Part shown: piece by piece, positions 44,250 to 55,600 of the stretch
How positions within the stretch are numbered: the first letter of the stretch is position 1
How the letters are laid out: each line of letters opens with the position of its first letter
DNA from: Staphylotrichum longicolle
Lineage: Eukaryota; Ascomycota; Sordariomycetes; Sordariales; Chaetomiaceae
Direction of reading: 5' to 3'
DNA length: 64,000 nt
NCBI GenBank assembly: GCA_019096155.1
Contig: JAHCVI010000001.1
Span: forward strand, 4,464,001-4,528,000
The notes under the pieces: generated by a model
What the model was told of the DNA's origin: nothing
The model's input: the letters and a program-made list of their open reading frames with translations, nothing else
The model's database searches: none
Position numbers and translations under genes: made by a program

Positions 44250-45257
44250 TGTCTCGACAGCCGCTTTCGGTGGTGGTCCTTCTAGGTCCGCAAGGTCATG
44301 AGATGAGGCTGACAGCGCATGCGGGATCGACGAAGATCAAGACGCGGATCCTCGAGAGGGTGGGTATCGCGCGAAATTTGAAGCACTCCATTCTAGCCGT
44401 CGTGGCACCTATCGACTATATGCCTCCTCCCAACAGATCCGGCTGCCGGCTGTAGATCAGGAACCCGCAGGAAGGGTCGACTTGAGCACCAGAGCAGAGA
44501 CGCGAATGTTGTCCTGGAATTAATCTAATGAACCAAAGGGTCACAACAAGCACTATCCGGAGCATTGTCCTGATATATCAAGAGAAACCCTGAATGAGGC
44601 TAAATAACAGGCTGCCGATTTTCCCGAGCTTGGTGAACTTCTGCAGGAACGGCGGGAGTTGTCCCGTCCCGCCGCGACCGAAAACCGCCTTGGCGGGAGC
44701 CCCAACATCGCACCGGACATTGAAAACGTGACGAGAGGTTCTCGGCACTCGAGCGTGGCCTCGGCATGGGCCGCATGGGAGCCCGAATGTGGGCATTCAG
44801 CGGGGCGCTGATATCGGCACAAGCCCCGAGTTCCTGATGCTCAATGGCACAGCGACGCCAAGAAAGCTCGCTTCGATGCAGAGGCCGGTGGAAGGCCGGA
44901 TAAGTGCTTCTAGAAGAATGGATGGAGTCATGTGTAACGCCCAATCAGGCTGCTAGCTGAGATTCTGTCCGAGAATGGACTCAAGGATAGATGACAAAGT
45001 TATCACCGTCCCCTTCCTTAAGCCCTGTATCACGCAGCCAAGCATCTGCCCTCTTTTCCGGAGCATAGAGACAAGGAATTTGCGAGTTCATCATATCCGC
45101 AATGAGAGATTTGGAGCCAACAGCCCCACACTATACATCTATCGGCTCAATGGCGAGAGCATGCATGGGGTCGAATCCCCCGAGAGCAACTTCAATACCA
45201 CCCCTGGCATATCTCTCCCTGCGCCAGCAAATCCGTCAGCACCCCGCTGTTGCGCCG
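44250..45257. other. Intergenic, no gene seen
   Basis: Promoter side of the CBM18 gene and 3' flank of the monooxygenase gene. Frames on both strands are unconvincing. Confidence 0.5.
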
Positions 45258-46674
45258 TCATGCTCCGGTTGGCGTGCTCTCCGGAAGGTAGTCCTGAGCC
45301 AACAGTTTCTCGGCAGCTTGGTACTCGTCATGGTGGAACAATACCTCCCTGCACTCCTTGCTGTAAGGCGGGGCGTGTGGAGGTGGAAGAGGGCCCGAGT
45401 AGAATCTTCGTATCTTCGCCTCCATACCAGGCATCTGAAGCCATCTTCGACCACTGGACGCTAGCATTGTGAGGTTGCAACGAGGAATCCGCAACTTGTC
45501 AAACATTTGCAGTCGCTGTTGCATAGCTCGCTCATTCCTGAATTCAACGCTGCGAAATAATACCTCCAACGCTGCGGCAGACTCGATCGAGATGCCAGCG
45601 CCGGCGGCATGCGTGGGTTTCATAACATGGGCCGCGTCGCCCATCGCGAGAGTGCGGCCGCGCACAAAGCTTGTCAAGGGCGGCCGTGTATACTGATGAT
45701 GATAGTGTATGCCGTCCTCACTGGGCATCAGAACCATCTTCTTCAGCGAATCGTGGAACCCCTCGACGGTGGCGAGTACCTGGGCGCTTGAGACCGGCGA
45801 GTTCCAGCGGCCTTGCTCGTCGTGGCTCAACTTAGTATCGTGGCCGACGACAATGTTCAAAAATTTTCCTCCACGGCAGCGATAGGTCATCCAAAAAGTG
45901 TCATTCTCTGGGTCAACCCACGCCTTGAATCCCGGTCGATCGCTGCTGTAGATTGCTCTAAGGTCGGCCTCGTCCATGACGTCGTCCATCGACACCAACC
46001 ACCGGTATTGTGAGCGGCCGGCCCGGCAGGCTCTGGACGAATAACCGGCCACTTCGGAGATCAGACGACTCTGTACCATGATTCTCAATCAGCAAACTGA
46101 CCCCTTGTGTTCCTCGCCAGAGTCCACTTACATGTGCTCCATCGGCAATAATGATGAGATCCTTGACAACGCTGCGGCCATCGCCCATTCTCAAAATACC
46201 TTGGTCACAGTCTACTCCTTGCACCTCACATCCCAGTCTGATCTGCACGGGCGGCCCAGTCCCAGCTTCTGTCATCGGCATCGTGGCGAGTTGCCTCAGT
46301 TCGCGATGCAGATCAACGCGGTGGAGAGACCACACCCCATGTCCCCACGCGTCAGGCTCGTTGCCCGCATATTCTTGCTTGTCCAGAACGACCGTCGGAT
46401 CACTTCCCAGGGACACCACGCTGGACTGGTTGGGTACTGCCCCTGCCCTCTCCATGTCAAATCCCCAACGCGCCAGAACTAAAGCGGCGTTGGGTGTCAC
46501 TGTGATGGCGGCACCAATCTCGTTTTTGAACCACGACTTTTCGAACACTTCGACATGCCACCCGGCGCGTCGAAGCGCAATTCCGGCTGACAGACCAGCG
46601 ATTCCAGCACCGACAACGCCGGCATGCTTGCAAGGTTGTTGTCGTTGTTCTGCTTCCGTCCAATGCGCAGCCAT
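45258..46674 (-). CDS. FAD-dependent monooxygenase (salicylate-hydroxylase-like)
   Basis: Exons 46674-46132 and 46070-45258 (intron 61 nt, GTAAGT donor, phase 0; joins IADGAH to SRLISEVAGY) encode 451 residues. The Rossmann motif GAGIAG is at 22-27, ADGAH-SR is the DG motif that binds both FAD and NAD(P)H, and MGDAAHVMKPTHAAGAG near 325 is the GD motif. All three marks of group A flavoprotein hydroxylases are intact. Such enzymes hydroxylate aromatic rings in catabolism or in secondary metabolism. No polyketide synthase is close by, so a catabolic role is as likely as a biosynthetic one. No signal peptide. Confidence 0.92.
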
Positions 46675-47352
46675 GCAGAATCTTGAAGTTCACGGGGAGC
46701 GGTGCTTGCCCTGATCAGAAACTTATGTTTGGAGTCGGTTTTGTGATAGAGATCTGAATGAGTTTGTGTGATGCCTGTCTAGAGACAGAGACACCTGCTT
46801 TTTCGGCAGAGGACCGTATGAAGAAGATGGTCCGGTGAAGAACGGGGGAATATATCGGGGACCGACCAAGGTCTGGTGACAACCTGACTTTATCGGGACA
46901 GGAATGACCATAGGTACCTAACTTAGGCTCGGCGTAGATTGAGACATGGCCCACTCCACCACTCCGGCGCTTCCGGGAGACATGGTCTCCGTGAATGAGA
47001 CTCATGAGCTTAACAACTCTGTATCGCTTTGAAATTTCTTTGCTGTTCACAATATTAGGTTAGGGAGCCTTATCCATGTCCTAGGAACTTCAGGTGATGT
47101 TGCCCAGGTTGCAAGACCGTGGGAGGGCGGGATTGATCTCAGAAAAGGAAATCACGGCGTTCCAGCACGGGCAACGGGCTATACCAAATAAGAGGTTCAG
47201 TCAAAGTGAACCTTGAAAAGTGCGAGGATTTCAGTCAATTAAAGTTCCTAACGTAACTTGCTGTCCAGACACAGCTTCCCAGCTGACCTTCCAAGTGTAA
47301 GGTTGCAGATCTGCGAACCTCAAACGGCCATCCATCTTTCATGCCATTTCCT
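46675..47352. other. Intergenic, no gene seen
   Basis: Promoter side of the monooxygenase gene and 3' flank of the GH127-like gene. One TAGGTACCTA motif at 46911-46920. Confidence 0.55.
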
Positions 47353-49230
47353 TCAAGCAGGCAGCGACCCTTGGACCGACCAGTAGGTCACGTAGTTGAA
47401 CCCCTGTCCGTCGTAATAAGGTTGCAGATTCACTGTCCTGCCACTTGCCGTGGCCGAAAATGCGAGTGCTGTTGGACTTGTCCGCTTGAGCGAGCTCAGC
47501 TGTAGCTCCGGTGCTGCTGTTAGCGACGTATTTCCATAGTTACCCACCAGCACAGTCGGGCCATACGCCACCGCCGCCAGATTCTTGTTGTCGTTGGCTG
47601 GCATCAAGCGGAACTTCATGGGCAGGTTGACAGTGATGGTATCGCCGGCCGTCCAAGCCCGGGAGATGCTGGCGTAGCTGCCCGCCGATGCACTTCCGGC
47701 GACAGCCCCGTTGACAGCGACAGTCGTGCCCAACGCCCATGCAGGAATCCGGATCTTGACAGTGAAGTTTTGGCTGTTTCCGCCCGAGCTGCCGTTACCG
47801 GAGAGTTTGATGGTGGATGTGCCTGACATGGGAAAGGACGTCGACTGCGTGACAGTCAGGCCTCGCTCAGCCCAACTCAGGACGCTGGGAGTAAAGAGAT
47901 TGACGTAAAGCGAGGAAGCATCGTGGAAGTAGATCGAGTCGGCAAATTTGGTATGCGTCTCGACACCCGTTCCTTGACAGCACCAGAACGAATCATAATC
48001 GGTGCTCCATGTGCCGCCGCCCCAAGCTGGGCCAACGCCTCTCCGTGCTCCAGGCTGCAGGCTGTGAAAGTAGGTGACGTGACCGTGATGGTCGGCCGGG
48101 TCTTGCTGCCCCAACATTTGGTTGAGCACGGCGCGTTCGTAGAAGTCGAAGTAGGACACGTTTGTCGGATCCAGCGTCCAAAGTTCGCGTGTCAACTTGA
48201 GCATGTTGTACGTGTTGCACGACTCGCCCGCATCGCTGCTCAGAAACTGGGAAATGGCATTCGGCGCTTTGAAATGTTCGGCTTGGCTGTTGGAGCCAAT
48301 AGCGTAAGTCCGGGTGCCCACAACAATGTTCCAGGCGTTCAGCGCGATGGACTTATACCGGGTGTTGCCTGTAGCCTTGAACTCCCGAATGGCGCCGATC
48401 CACTTGGGAATGTTGGTGTTGGCGTGGAGTCCGTTCAGTTGGTCCTGGTTGTTGGCCAGCGGAGTGAAGACCGACTGATGCTCAAAGCGTTGCGCCACCG
48501 TCAGCCACTTCTTGTCACCGGTCTGGAAGTACATGTCGGTCAAAACCGCAACCATGCCGCCGTGTTCGGTACCCAGGAGGCTCTGCATACGGTCCGTTGA
48601 GAGCTTGGCCGTGCGCGTGTCCACCCAATTGCCCAGTTCCAGCAGCACGTTCTTGGCAGTGTTGTCGCCAAATACCTGCCAAACATCCAGGAGGCCGGCC
48701 ATGGTCTTGTGAATGACATAGTAAGGAACACCGGACTTCAGGTTGCCCTGCTCCAGGAGCGTGAAATCATTCTCGGAAAAGCCATTGAGGTAGCCTTTGC
48801 TCCACCCGGCGGCGGCGTTGTTGGCCTGACACTTGGCGAGCTCGGCGACGAACGCCTGCGCGCGCTGCTTGCAGTCGGGGTCCCTGGTCGTCTGCCAGCA
48901 CTGTGCCCATGCGGACAGCAGGTGGCCTTGGAAGTGGCCGCGGAAGGGAAAATCGGGGGCATCCCAACCACCGTTCTTGCTGGCCCCTTGCGTCGATAGC
49001 TTGTGGGTTTGTCGGAAGACATAGAGCATCCGGTTCAGGTCGATGAACTTGAGATAGGCGATGGTCCGGTTTTGGTTGTCCATCCACCGACTGCTCGTCA
49101 GCTGGACCTGGCTGAGGTCGAACGGATATGCGAGTGCCCCATTCTGCGTGGGAGCGGCTGGCGAAGCCTGTGTGGCAGTCAACGGCGACCATGCCAGGAC
49201 CAATGTAACAACAGGCGTTCCAAAACGCAT
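47353..49230 (-). CDS. Secreted beta-L-arabinofuranosidase-like protein, GH127 (DUF1680)
   Basis: Intronless; ATG 49230 gives 625 residues (the frame opens earlier only with TTG). Signal peptide MRFGTPVVTLVLAWSPLTATQA. The (alpha/alpha)6-barrel family features are RGHFQGHLLSAWA near residue 100, YYVIHKTMAGLLD, HANTNIPKWIGA, and the Cys set: GESCNTYNML with Cys338 and FWCCQGTGVE with Cys417 and Cys418. In characterised GH127 enzymes three such cysteines plus a Glu hold a zinc ion and one Cys is the nucleophile, so the active site looks complete. A beta-sandwich domain follows (FTVKIRIPAWA). Likely removes terminal beta-L-arabinofuranose from plant glycoproteins or pectin side chains; related families (GH146) have similar motifs. 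Confidence 0.92.
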   Translation of the reverse strand: MRFGTPVVTLVLAWSPLTATQASPAAPTQNGALAYPFDLSQVQLTSSRWMDNQNRTIAYLKFIDLNRMLYVFRQTHKLSTQGASKNGGWDAPDFPFRGHFQGHLLSAWAQCWQTTRDPDCKQRAQAFVAELAKCQANNAAAGWSKGYLNGFSENDFTLLEQGNLKSGVPYYVIHKTMAGLLDVWQVFGDNTAKNVLLELGNWVDTRTAKLSTDRMQSLLGTEHGGMVAVLTDMYFQTGDKKWLTVAQRFEHQSVFTPLANNQDQLNGLHANTNIPKWIGAIREFKATGNTRYKSIALNAWNIVVGTRTYAIGSNSQAEHFKAPNAISQFLSSDAGESCNTYNMLKLTRELWTLDPTNVSYFDFYERAVLNQMLGQQDPADHHGHVTYFHSLQPGARRGVGPAWGGGTWSTDYDSFWCCQGTGVETHTKFADSIYFHDASSLYVNLFTPSVLSWAERGLTVTQSTSFPMSGTSTIKLSGNGSSGGNSQNFTVKIRIPAWALGTTVAVNGAVAGSASAGSYASISRAWTAGDTITVNLPMKFRLMPANDNKNLAAVAYGPTVLVGNYGNTSLTAAPELQLSSLKRTSPTALAFSATASGRTVNLQPYYDGQGFNYVTYWSVQGSLPA

Positions 49231-52200
49231 TACTTCGGCTTTCCTGCGCAACGGAGAATGGAGTTGTTTGGTAAATATTTACAGAGAACCTTCGGATGGT
49301 GATTGCAATATGTTGGTTGATATATCTTGACCCAGAGGCATTCCTCCTGGAAGCTGGGTGACCCTTCTGTAAGGTATATAGTCCATGAGACTGCCATTGC
49401 TGGAAGGCTCTCATAAATTAACATCCCGAATTTGTGTCGAGAACTTCTAGAAATTCCACCACTAACGAGACCTTGTGAGTCGCTTCTAGCTGCTGAGGCA
49501 ATTGGTTCACGCCATTGGTGCGCTTAAGTTCCAGATTTGGCATCTCGATATTCAGTAGGCCAGGCGCTCCAATGCTATCCGGTTAAGGTCAGGCAGTGTA
49601 ACTCTCGTCCCACTTGCCACGCATTTGCGGCACGCTGATCATCACGCGTCGTGTTCTGTTCTACCCCATGAAGCTGGGAGCCCGGAATGCCTAGCGCAAG
49701 CTGGTGGAATTGCATATTTGTCGGCAGGGCGGCAGACCGGGCAGAGCCATAATTTAGCCCAGACGACCATGACGCCATGTTGGCTGAGAGTCGGCGTGCT
49801 GGTCTCTTTTCAGTTCACACACTGCCAATCAGTCTCTGTGCTTCTCACACTCTGATCCTGGGGTGTGTATCGATCACGGTTCGTCTCGAGCCGAGGCGTA
49901 CATGCCTCGTAGATAAAATGCTCCTTTCGGGCCTTGCACTCGGCTGGTTAGGGAAGTTTAGCGCGAGGAAGTTTCACGTCATCGTTTTCGTAATTGGAGT
50001 GTCACAGAAGGGCCGGAATGGGCGATAAGTTGTCAGATACCTACCTAATATTGATCGAAATAGACGCAGTGCTGGAAAAGTTTATTCAGGTGCGAGACAT
50101 GAATCCCTCCCAGGAATGGCTCGTTTGGAGTAGTCATTCTTGTGCAAAACATAGGCAGAGTCCGGGACTCTATTAGTCTGGACGTTGAAGACCAGCGGCC
50201 GCGAACTCTGCTCACCTTATGTATTTTATGAAGAAATATTTTTGGAATTGCCCCAATATATTCACCTGTTTGAAAGGATGATCAGGACCCCGTCACACGG
50301 TCAAGTTTTCTGAGCGACCTGCAACAGTTGGTTCGTGAATTGACCAGTAAGGATGCCGATGCAAGTATATCTAGGTACCTTACCTTAAAGAGGACATTGC
50401 CAACGTGATCGTTTGACATGATTTGGTCGTGCATTCCCAAGCACCCAAGACCGGATATTCTGCGGACATGAGGTGTCCCATTATCTCATCCTTCTTTTGT
50501 GACCCCTGCCGAAATGTTCGGCACATAATTGAGCCTCAATCTGTCGACCAGTGTCGCAGCTTTGAATACAGAATGAGAGCATGCCCGACCAGGCACCTGG
50601 GACATCCAGAAGACATTCTGGATCACGACCCGCCATGCAGCGGCACTCAGGGGGGTTTCTTTCAGTAACGGGGATGGGATCTGATTCAAAAGCAGAGTCC
50701 CCGCGTGAGAGTACCACATGGCTGGGACACTGAGCTATCACTGCCGGGTACCCACAATACTGAATACGGCAAAAGTACCTTATCTTCCATTGCCGAGCCA
50801 CGCCCAAGCGGAGGGAGAGTACCTAAGGTAACTATCGAATGCGGAGTGGGCGTAGGGGGAAACTTCATGCTTGGGCAGCATTGGCTTGTGAGCTTGAGTA
50901 GCAGGATGAAAACAGCCGGGGAGTCTGGCAGTCTTTGCGCCATTCCTGTGCTCCTCCCGAGTTTCTGGTGCAGAATCCGGACATCTTCTCATGACCCATC
51001 ATTCTCATGCGGAGACTCCAACTCCTTGGCGCCGAGATGATGCCAGTGGCACAATTGTTTGGGGGCAAAGCAACTGAGCGACTTTTCACCCCCCAGGAGG
51101 CTGCTTTTCCTGCTCTTTGCGCTCAGGCTTTTCAAACATCCTCAAGCACCAGACAAGGCGGCCTTGCACCAACACTCCCACCTCATTACTAATGTAGGTA
51201 AAGGTGTGAGCAGACTGGAGGGTCTTACTGGTCAGAAACCGAGCAACCAAATGCGGTAATTTACATCGAGTTTGGCTCCTGCTAAGGTACCTTAGTCTAA
51301 ACTCCACACCACGCCAGCAAACTCGGCTTGCACCACCGAATCTGCCATAACCACATGTGCAAGTGGGGCCGTTCTTGTCCATATCTCACCACGTGAAGTC
51401 TTCAAGATTTCAGTGATCAGTTCTTCCAGTGGGGCTCACCAGAGACCTGGAGCCACAGGGGCCGAGGTTCCCGGATCTGAGTCCCCAGCACCGAACCTGC
51501 AATGTTCAAAACAAGGTTACCGTTCATGGTGGAGCTGGCACAACCCGCCCCGTTGATTCCAAGTGGGCATCCACAACGTTCTGGCCGTTATGGATCCTGC
51601 CGGAAAGCTGCTATGCTCCACAATCAGTCAGGGTCCGGGAAGTCTCCACGCCCCGCCACGTCGAATCTTCTCAGTTGCTTCCTTTCTCTGCCCACCAGAG
51701 CCCTCGCTGGAGGTGCTGAGACTCCATCATTGTGGCTGTTCTCGTCGCCGCAGCACGAATCACGACCCCAGCCGCTCGCGAATGCCAGGAGACGGGTCTT
51801 GACTCGGAGACGATGAGCTGTACAAGGCTTGTTGGTTCAAAATGAAAAAGATTATGCCGGGGTTGGAGTTGGGACGGAAGGACCCATGACGGGATTTCAG
51901 AAATTCGAATCATCTCGGAGTGCGTTCCACTTGATTCCGATGACCAGGTCCTCAATCAGGTCGCCAGAGACCGGTGTGTCCCTTGAACGTGCAGAACAGC
52001 ATAACATTCTCCCCAGGTGGTGGGGAGCTGAGAAAGCCCAATCAAGGTTGGCAAATGGGTGAGATACCCAAGCGGCCGGTTCCTTCCAATAGCGTCGCTG
52101 GCCGTTTGTTACAGAGGTCCACCGACGACCAATATTGTCTTTTTGGCCCAGGGGACCCTGGCTGACCAGGACTAGGCAGCCCGATAGCCGGGAGCGCGAA

Positions 52201-52645
52201 CTGGGCGAGGTCGTACAGTACTGGTTGAGACTCGCTCTGTGGCCGTCCGAAGCATGGTATCCATGCGTTTCAGCGACGGCTAATGGCAAAGTTTAACTCT
52301 ACTTCGGAGAGATGGGGTATCGCAGCAGATGCATTCCAAAGATCGGTGGGACTTTTCCAATAGTGCGGTTCACAGCCACCAAGAGCAGACGGGCATGGGG
52401 TGTTACAGAGGATGTACTTAACTCGGGGTGTCTCGCTTGCCGCTGTCGCCTCGTGAGCTCAGCGGCACATCGACACCTCAGCGACTCCCGTCGCGTTCCT
52501 TCCTTTAGCCAGTCCGGAGGCATCCTGACCTCGGCAACGCTCCTTGAACAACACTTTCGTTTACTAGTGGACGGCGATCCTCGCCGCCACGTCCTCTCTT
52601 TTGGCCACAGCCAACCACCACAAACCCCACGATCTTTTGCCCACC
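49231..52645. other. Long divergent intergenic region, no gene seen
   Basis: About 3.4 kb without a convincing coding frame, between the GH127-like gene and the large PAN-domain gene. It contains AGGTACCT-type motifs near 50373, 50818 and 51285. No transposon ends were recognised. Confidence 0.5.
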
Positions 52646-55600
52646 ATGGCTCGGGGCCTGTACCGGCTCGCCCTTCTGGGCCTTGCCAGTCTCCCGGCTT
52701 CACTCGCTGGCGCTGGTCCCGCCGACGTGACCTGCGCTGGGAAGGCCAGCGACCAGGCTACCTACACAGGCGCCAGCGGCGCCGTTTACCAGATCATGTG
52801 CGGCATCGACTATTCTGGTTCCGACCTCTCAGCTACTTCGACGCCGACCTTCGCTGGATGTATCGACGCTTGCGACGCTGCGCCAGGCTGTATCGACGTT
52901 AGCTACGCTGGCGAGTCCTGCTACCTGAAGAACAGGATTGACCAGCCCCTTGAACGCGATTGGGTCTGGACTGCGAAGCAGGTCACCGCCGCCCAGTCAG
53001 CCGGGGCCAGCACCAGACTCACCTGCGTTGACAAGAAGAGCGACAAGACCACTTACACTTCTTCCACCGGTGCCACGTTCGAGATTTTGTGTGGTGTGGA
53101 CTATGCCGGAGGTGACGTTGGCGCCACTAGCACCGCTACTTTTGAGGCTTGCATCGACGCCTGTGCTGCCACGGCCGGTTGCATTGATGTCAGCTACGCC
53201 GGCGAGGCCTGCTACATGAAGAACAAACTTGAGGCTGCTCAGAACAGGGACTGGGTCTGGACCGCAAAGCTCGTTGAATCCGGCAGCGGCGAGACTGGAA
53301 GCCAGGTCAGCAGCACCAAGCTCTCCTGCGACGGCAACACGAGTGACGGCAAGATTTACAAGGCCACCAACGACAACTTCGAGATCACCTGCGGCAAGGA
53401 CTATGCCGGCGGCGATCTTCTGGGTCTGGGCACCTCCACCTTTGAGGAATGTATCCAGGCATGTGACGCCCATGCTGAGTGCGTCAACGTCGCCTATGTC
53501 TCCGGCGGCTGCTACCTCAAGAAGGACCAGAAACCGGCTGTGGATAGTGCCGCTGTCTGGGGCGCCGTGCGCAAGCCCGCAACTGCGACTGCGACTGCAT
53601 CCGCGACGGCAACTGCTCCCACTGCCACTCCCGCTTCCACTCAATCGAGCAAGGCGCCGCTCAGCTGCGAGAACAATGCTAGCAACTTTGTCAAGTACAC
53701 CTCACCCAAGAATGGCCTGTACCAGATCATGTGCGGTGTCGACTTCGGTGGCAACGACATTGCCGGTACCACAACTGGCTCGTTTGAAGAGTGTATCGCC
53801 GCTTGCGATGAGAACACAGCATGTGTCGATGTGAGGTAAGTCTTCAACCCCGCCTTGAGACCCAAACCTCAGCCATGGCCTAACCACGAGCGTCACTCCA
53901 GTTACGTTGCGCCGTCGTGCTACCTCAAGGACGTCGCCGAGGAATCGACACAGGTCGGCTACGTGTGGACAGCCAAGCAGCTCAAATCGCCCGGTTCCAT
54001 CTACAACTTCCCCACCGTCACGCCCATGGACCCGGGCTCCGGCACCGAAGAGAATTTCGAGGGTCCATTCGAGTTCGAGCCTGCACCCGTCGCCACCCTC
54101 GGCCCCGTTCCCCCTCCTGGTGTCAATATGGCCGGCACCGGTGTTCTCACCCCCGACCCGGTGTCAGAGCTCTGGTACAACGGCACACAGAACGATAGTG
54201 ACGGCAGCGATGTCGGTGCTGTGACAGTCCGTCTCAACATTACCTACAGCTACCCGTCCATTGTCTTGGACCATTCCATTTACATTTCGGATGTGATCTG
54301 CGAGGCGGGTACGCTGCACGGCCGCTTCAACAGCTCTTATCCCTTCTACTTTGCCCAAGACTCGTGGCAGACTGACGAGGATGTCATCCTTATTACTTCC
54401 GCACCCAGCTGCGGCAACGAAGCCGCCCAGAACGCCTTTTTCCTCGCCCACACCATCTCCTTCCAAGAGTCGTCGCTCTCATTTGAAGCTCTGGGCCAGC
54501 TTGCTGAGCTCAAGGATGTGTTCGCCGACCTTAACATCGACTTTGGCAACATCACCACCACTGCCGCTCCTGAGGAGGAGGACGACTCGTGCGGGTCGCC
54601 CTCTGCTAATACCCTGTACGGCCTTCCTGCCGTGGCTTGCGGAGCCAACTTCGACAAGACCCTTGATGACAAGCTCGGATACTATAGCGAGGGTGGCCGC
54701 GATGTCCAGAGTGTTCTTGAGCTCGCTGCCCCGATCGAGGAGGCCAACAAGCTCAAGGCGCGTTGGAGCATTCTCGGTTTTGCCAGCGACGTGTACAATG
54801 CCGGCAAGAAGCTTCTCACCAAGGCCGTCGATTTTGTGGTGGACACTGGCAAGAAGATCGGCAACGCCGTGGGTGACTTCCTCGACGCCGCTGGCAAGTT
54901 TATTGTCAATGGGGCCAAGGCCATTGCCAAAACCGCCGTTGCCCTTGCTGTCAACGCTGTGAAGCTCGTTGGCTTTGTCGTTACTGGCGAGTACGAAAAC
55001 TCTCTCACGCTCCCGGTCAATCTTGGGCCCCCATCTAGCATGCAAGTCGACTCTCCCTGGGGTAAGGCTTTCAAGATGTATACCTTCAAGATGGGCAAGG
55101 ATGATGAGAAGTTCTCGGCCACCCAAACAATGCTCGACAAGCTGGTCGATGACCTTATTGGCGAGCCTGAGCCGGAGCCTGGTGTCGAGATCTACTGTGT
55201 CAACTGCGGCGCCCGCGGCTCCGTTAAGGCTACCGGCAAGATCAGCGCAACCCCGCTTAGCGGCGTCAAGGAAGCCAAGATTGGCATTAGCGGAAACATG
55301 TACATTGGCATGTATCTCGGCGTGAATGGCTTTGCCAAGTGGGAGAAGGAGTGGGAGAAGGAGATCTTTTCCAAGGGGCTTCCGGGCTGGTCGATCCCTG
55401 GCATCGTTACTCTCGGCCCCAAGATCAGCCTCTCCGGCAAATTCACAATCGGCGTTGAAGCAGAGGGCCAGGTCCTCACTGGTGCGTCCCTTAACTGGCC
55501 TGGGTTCGAAGCCAACCTGGATCTCAAGAACCCCAAGAACTCCAACCAGAAAGGGTGGACGCCCAACATTGACCACGTCTTCCAGGTGCATGGCGGTGTC

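Noticed and set aside
54479..55591. Minus-strand open frame of 370 codons
   Set aside because: Antisense of the large PAN-domain gene, no recognisable content.
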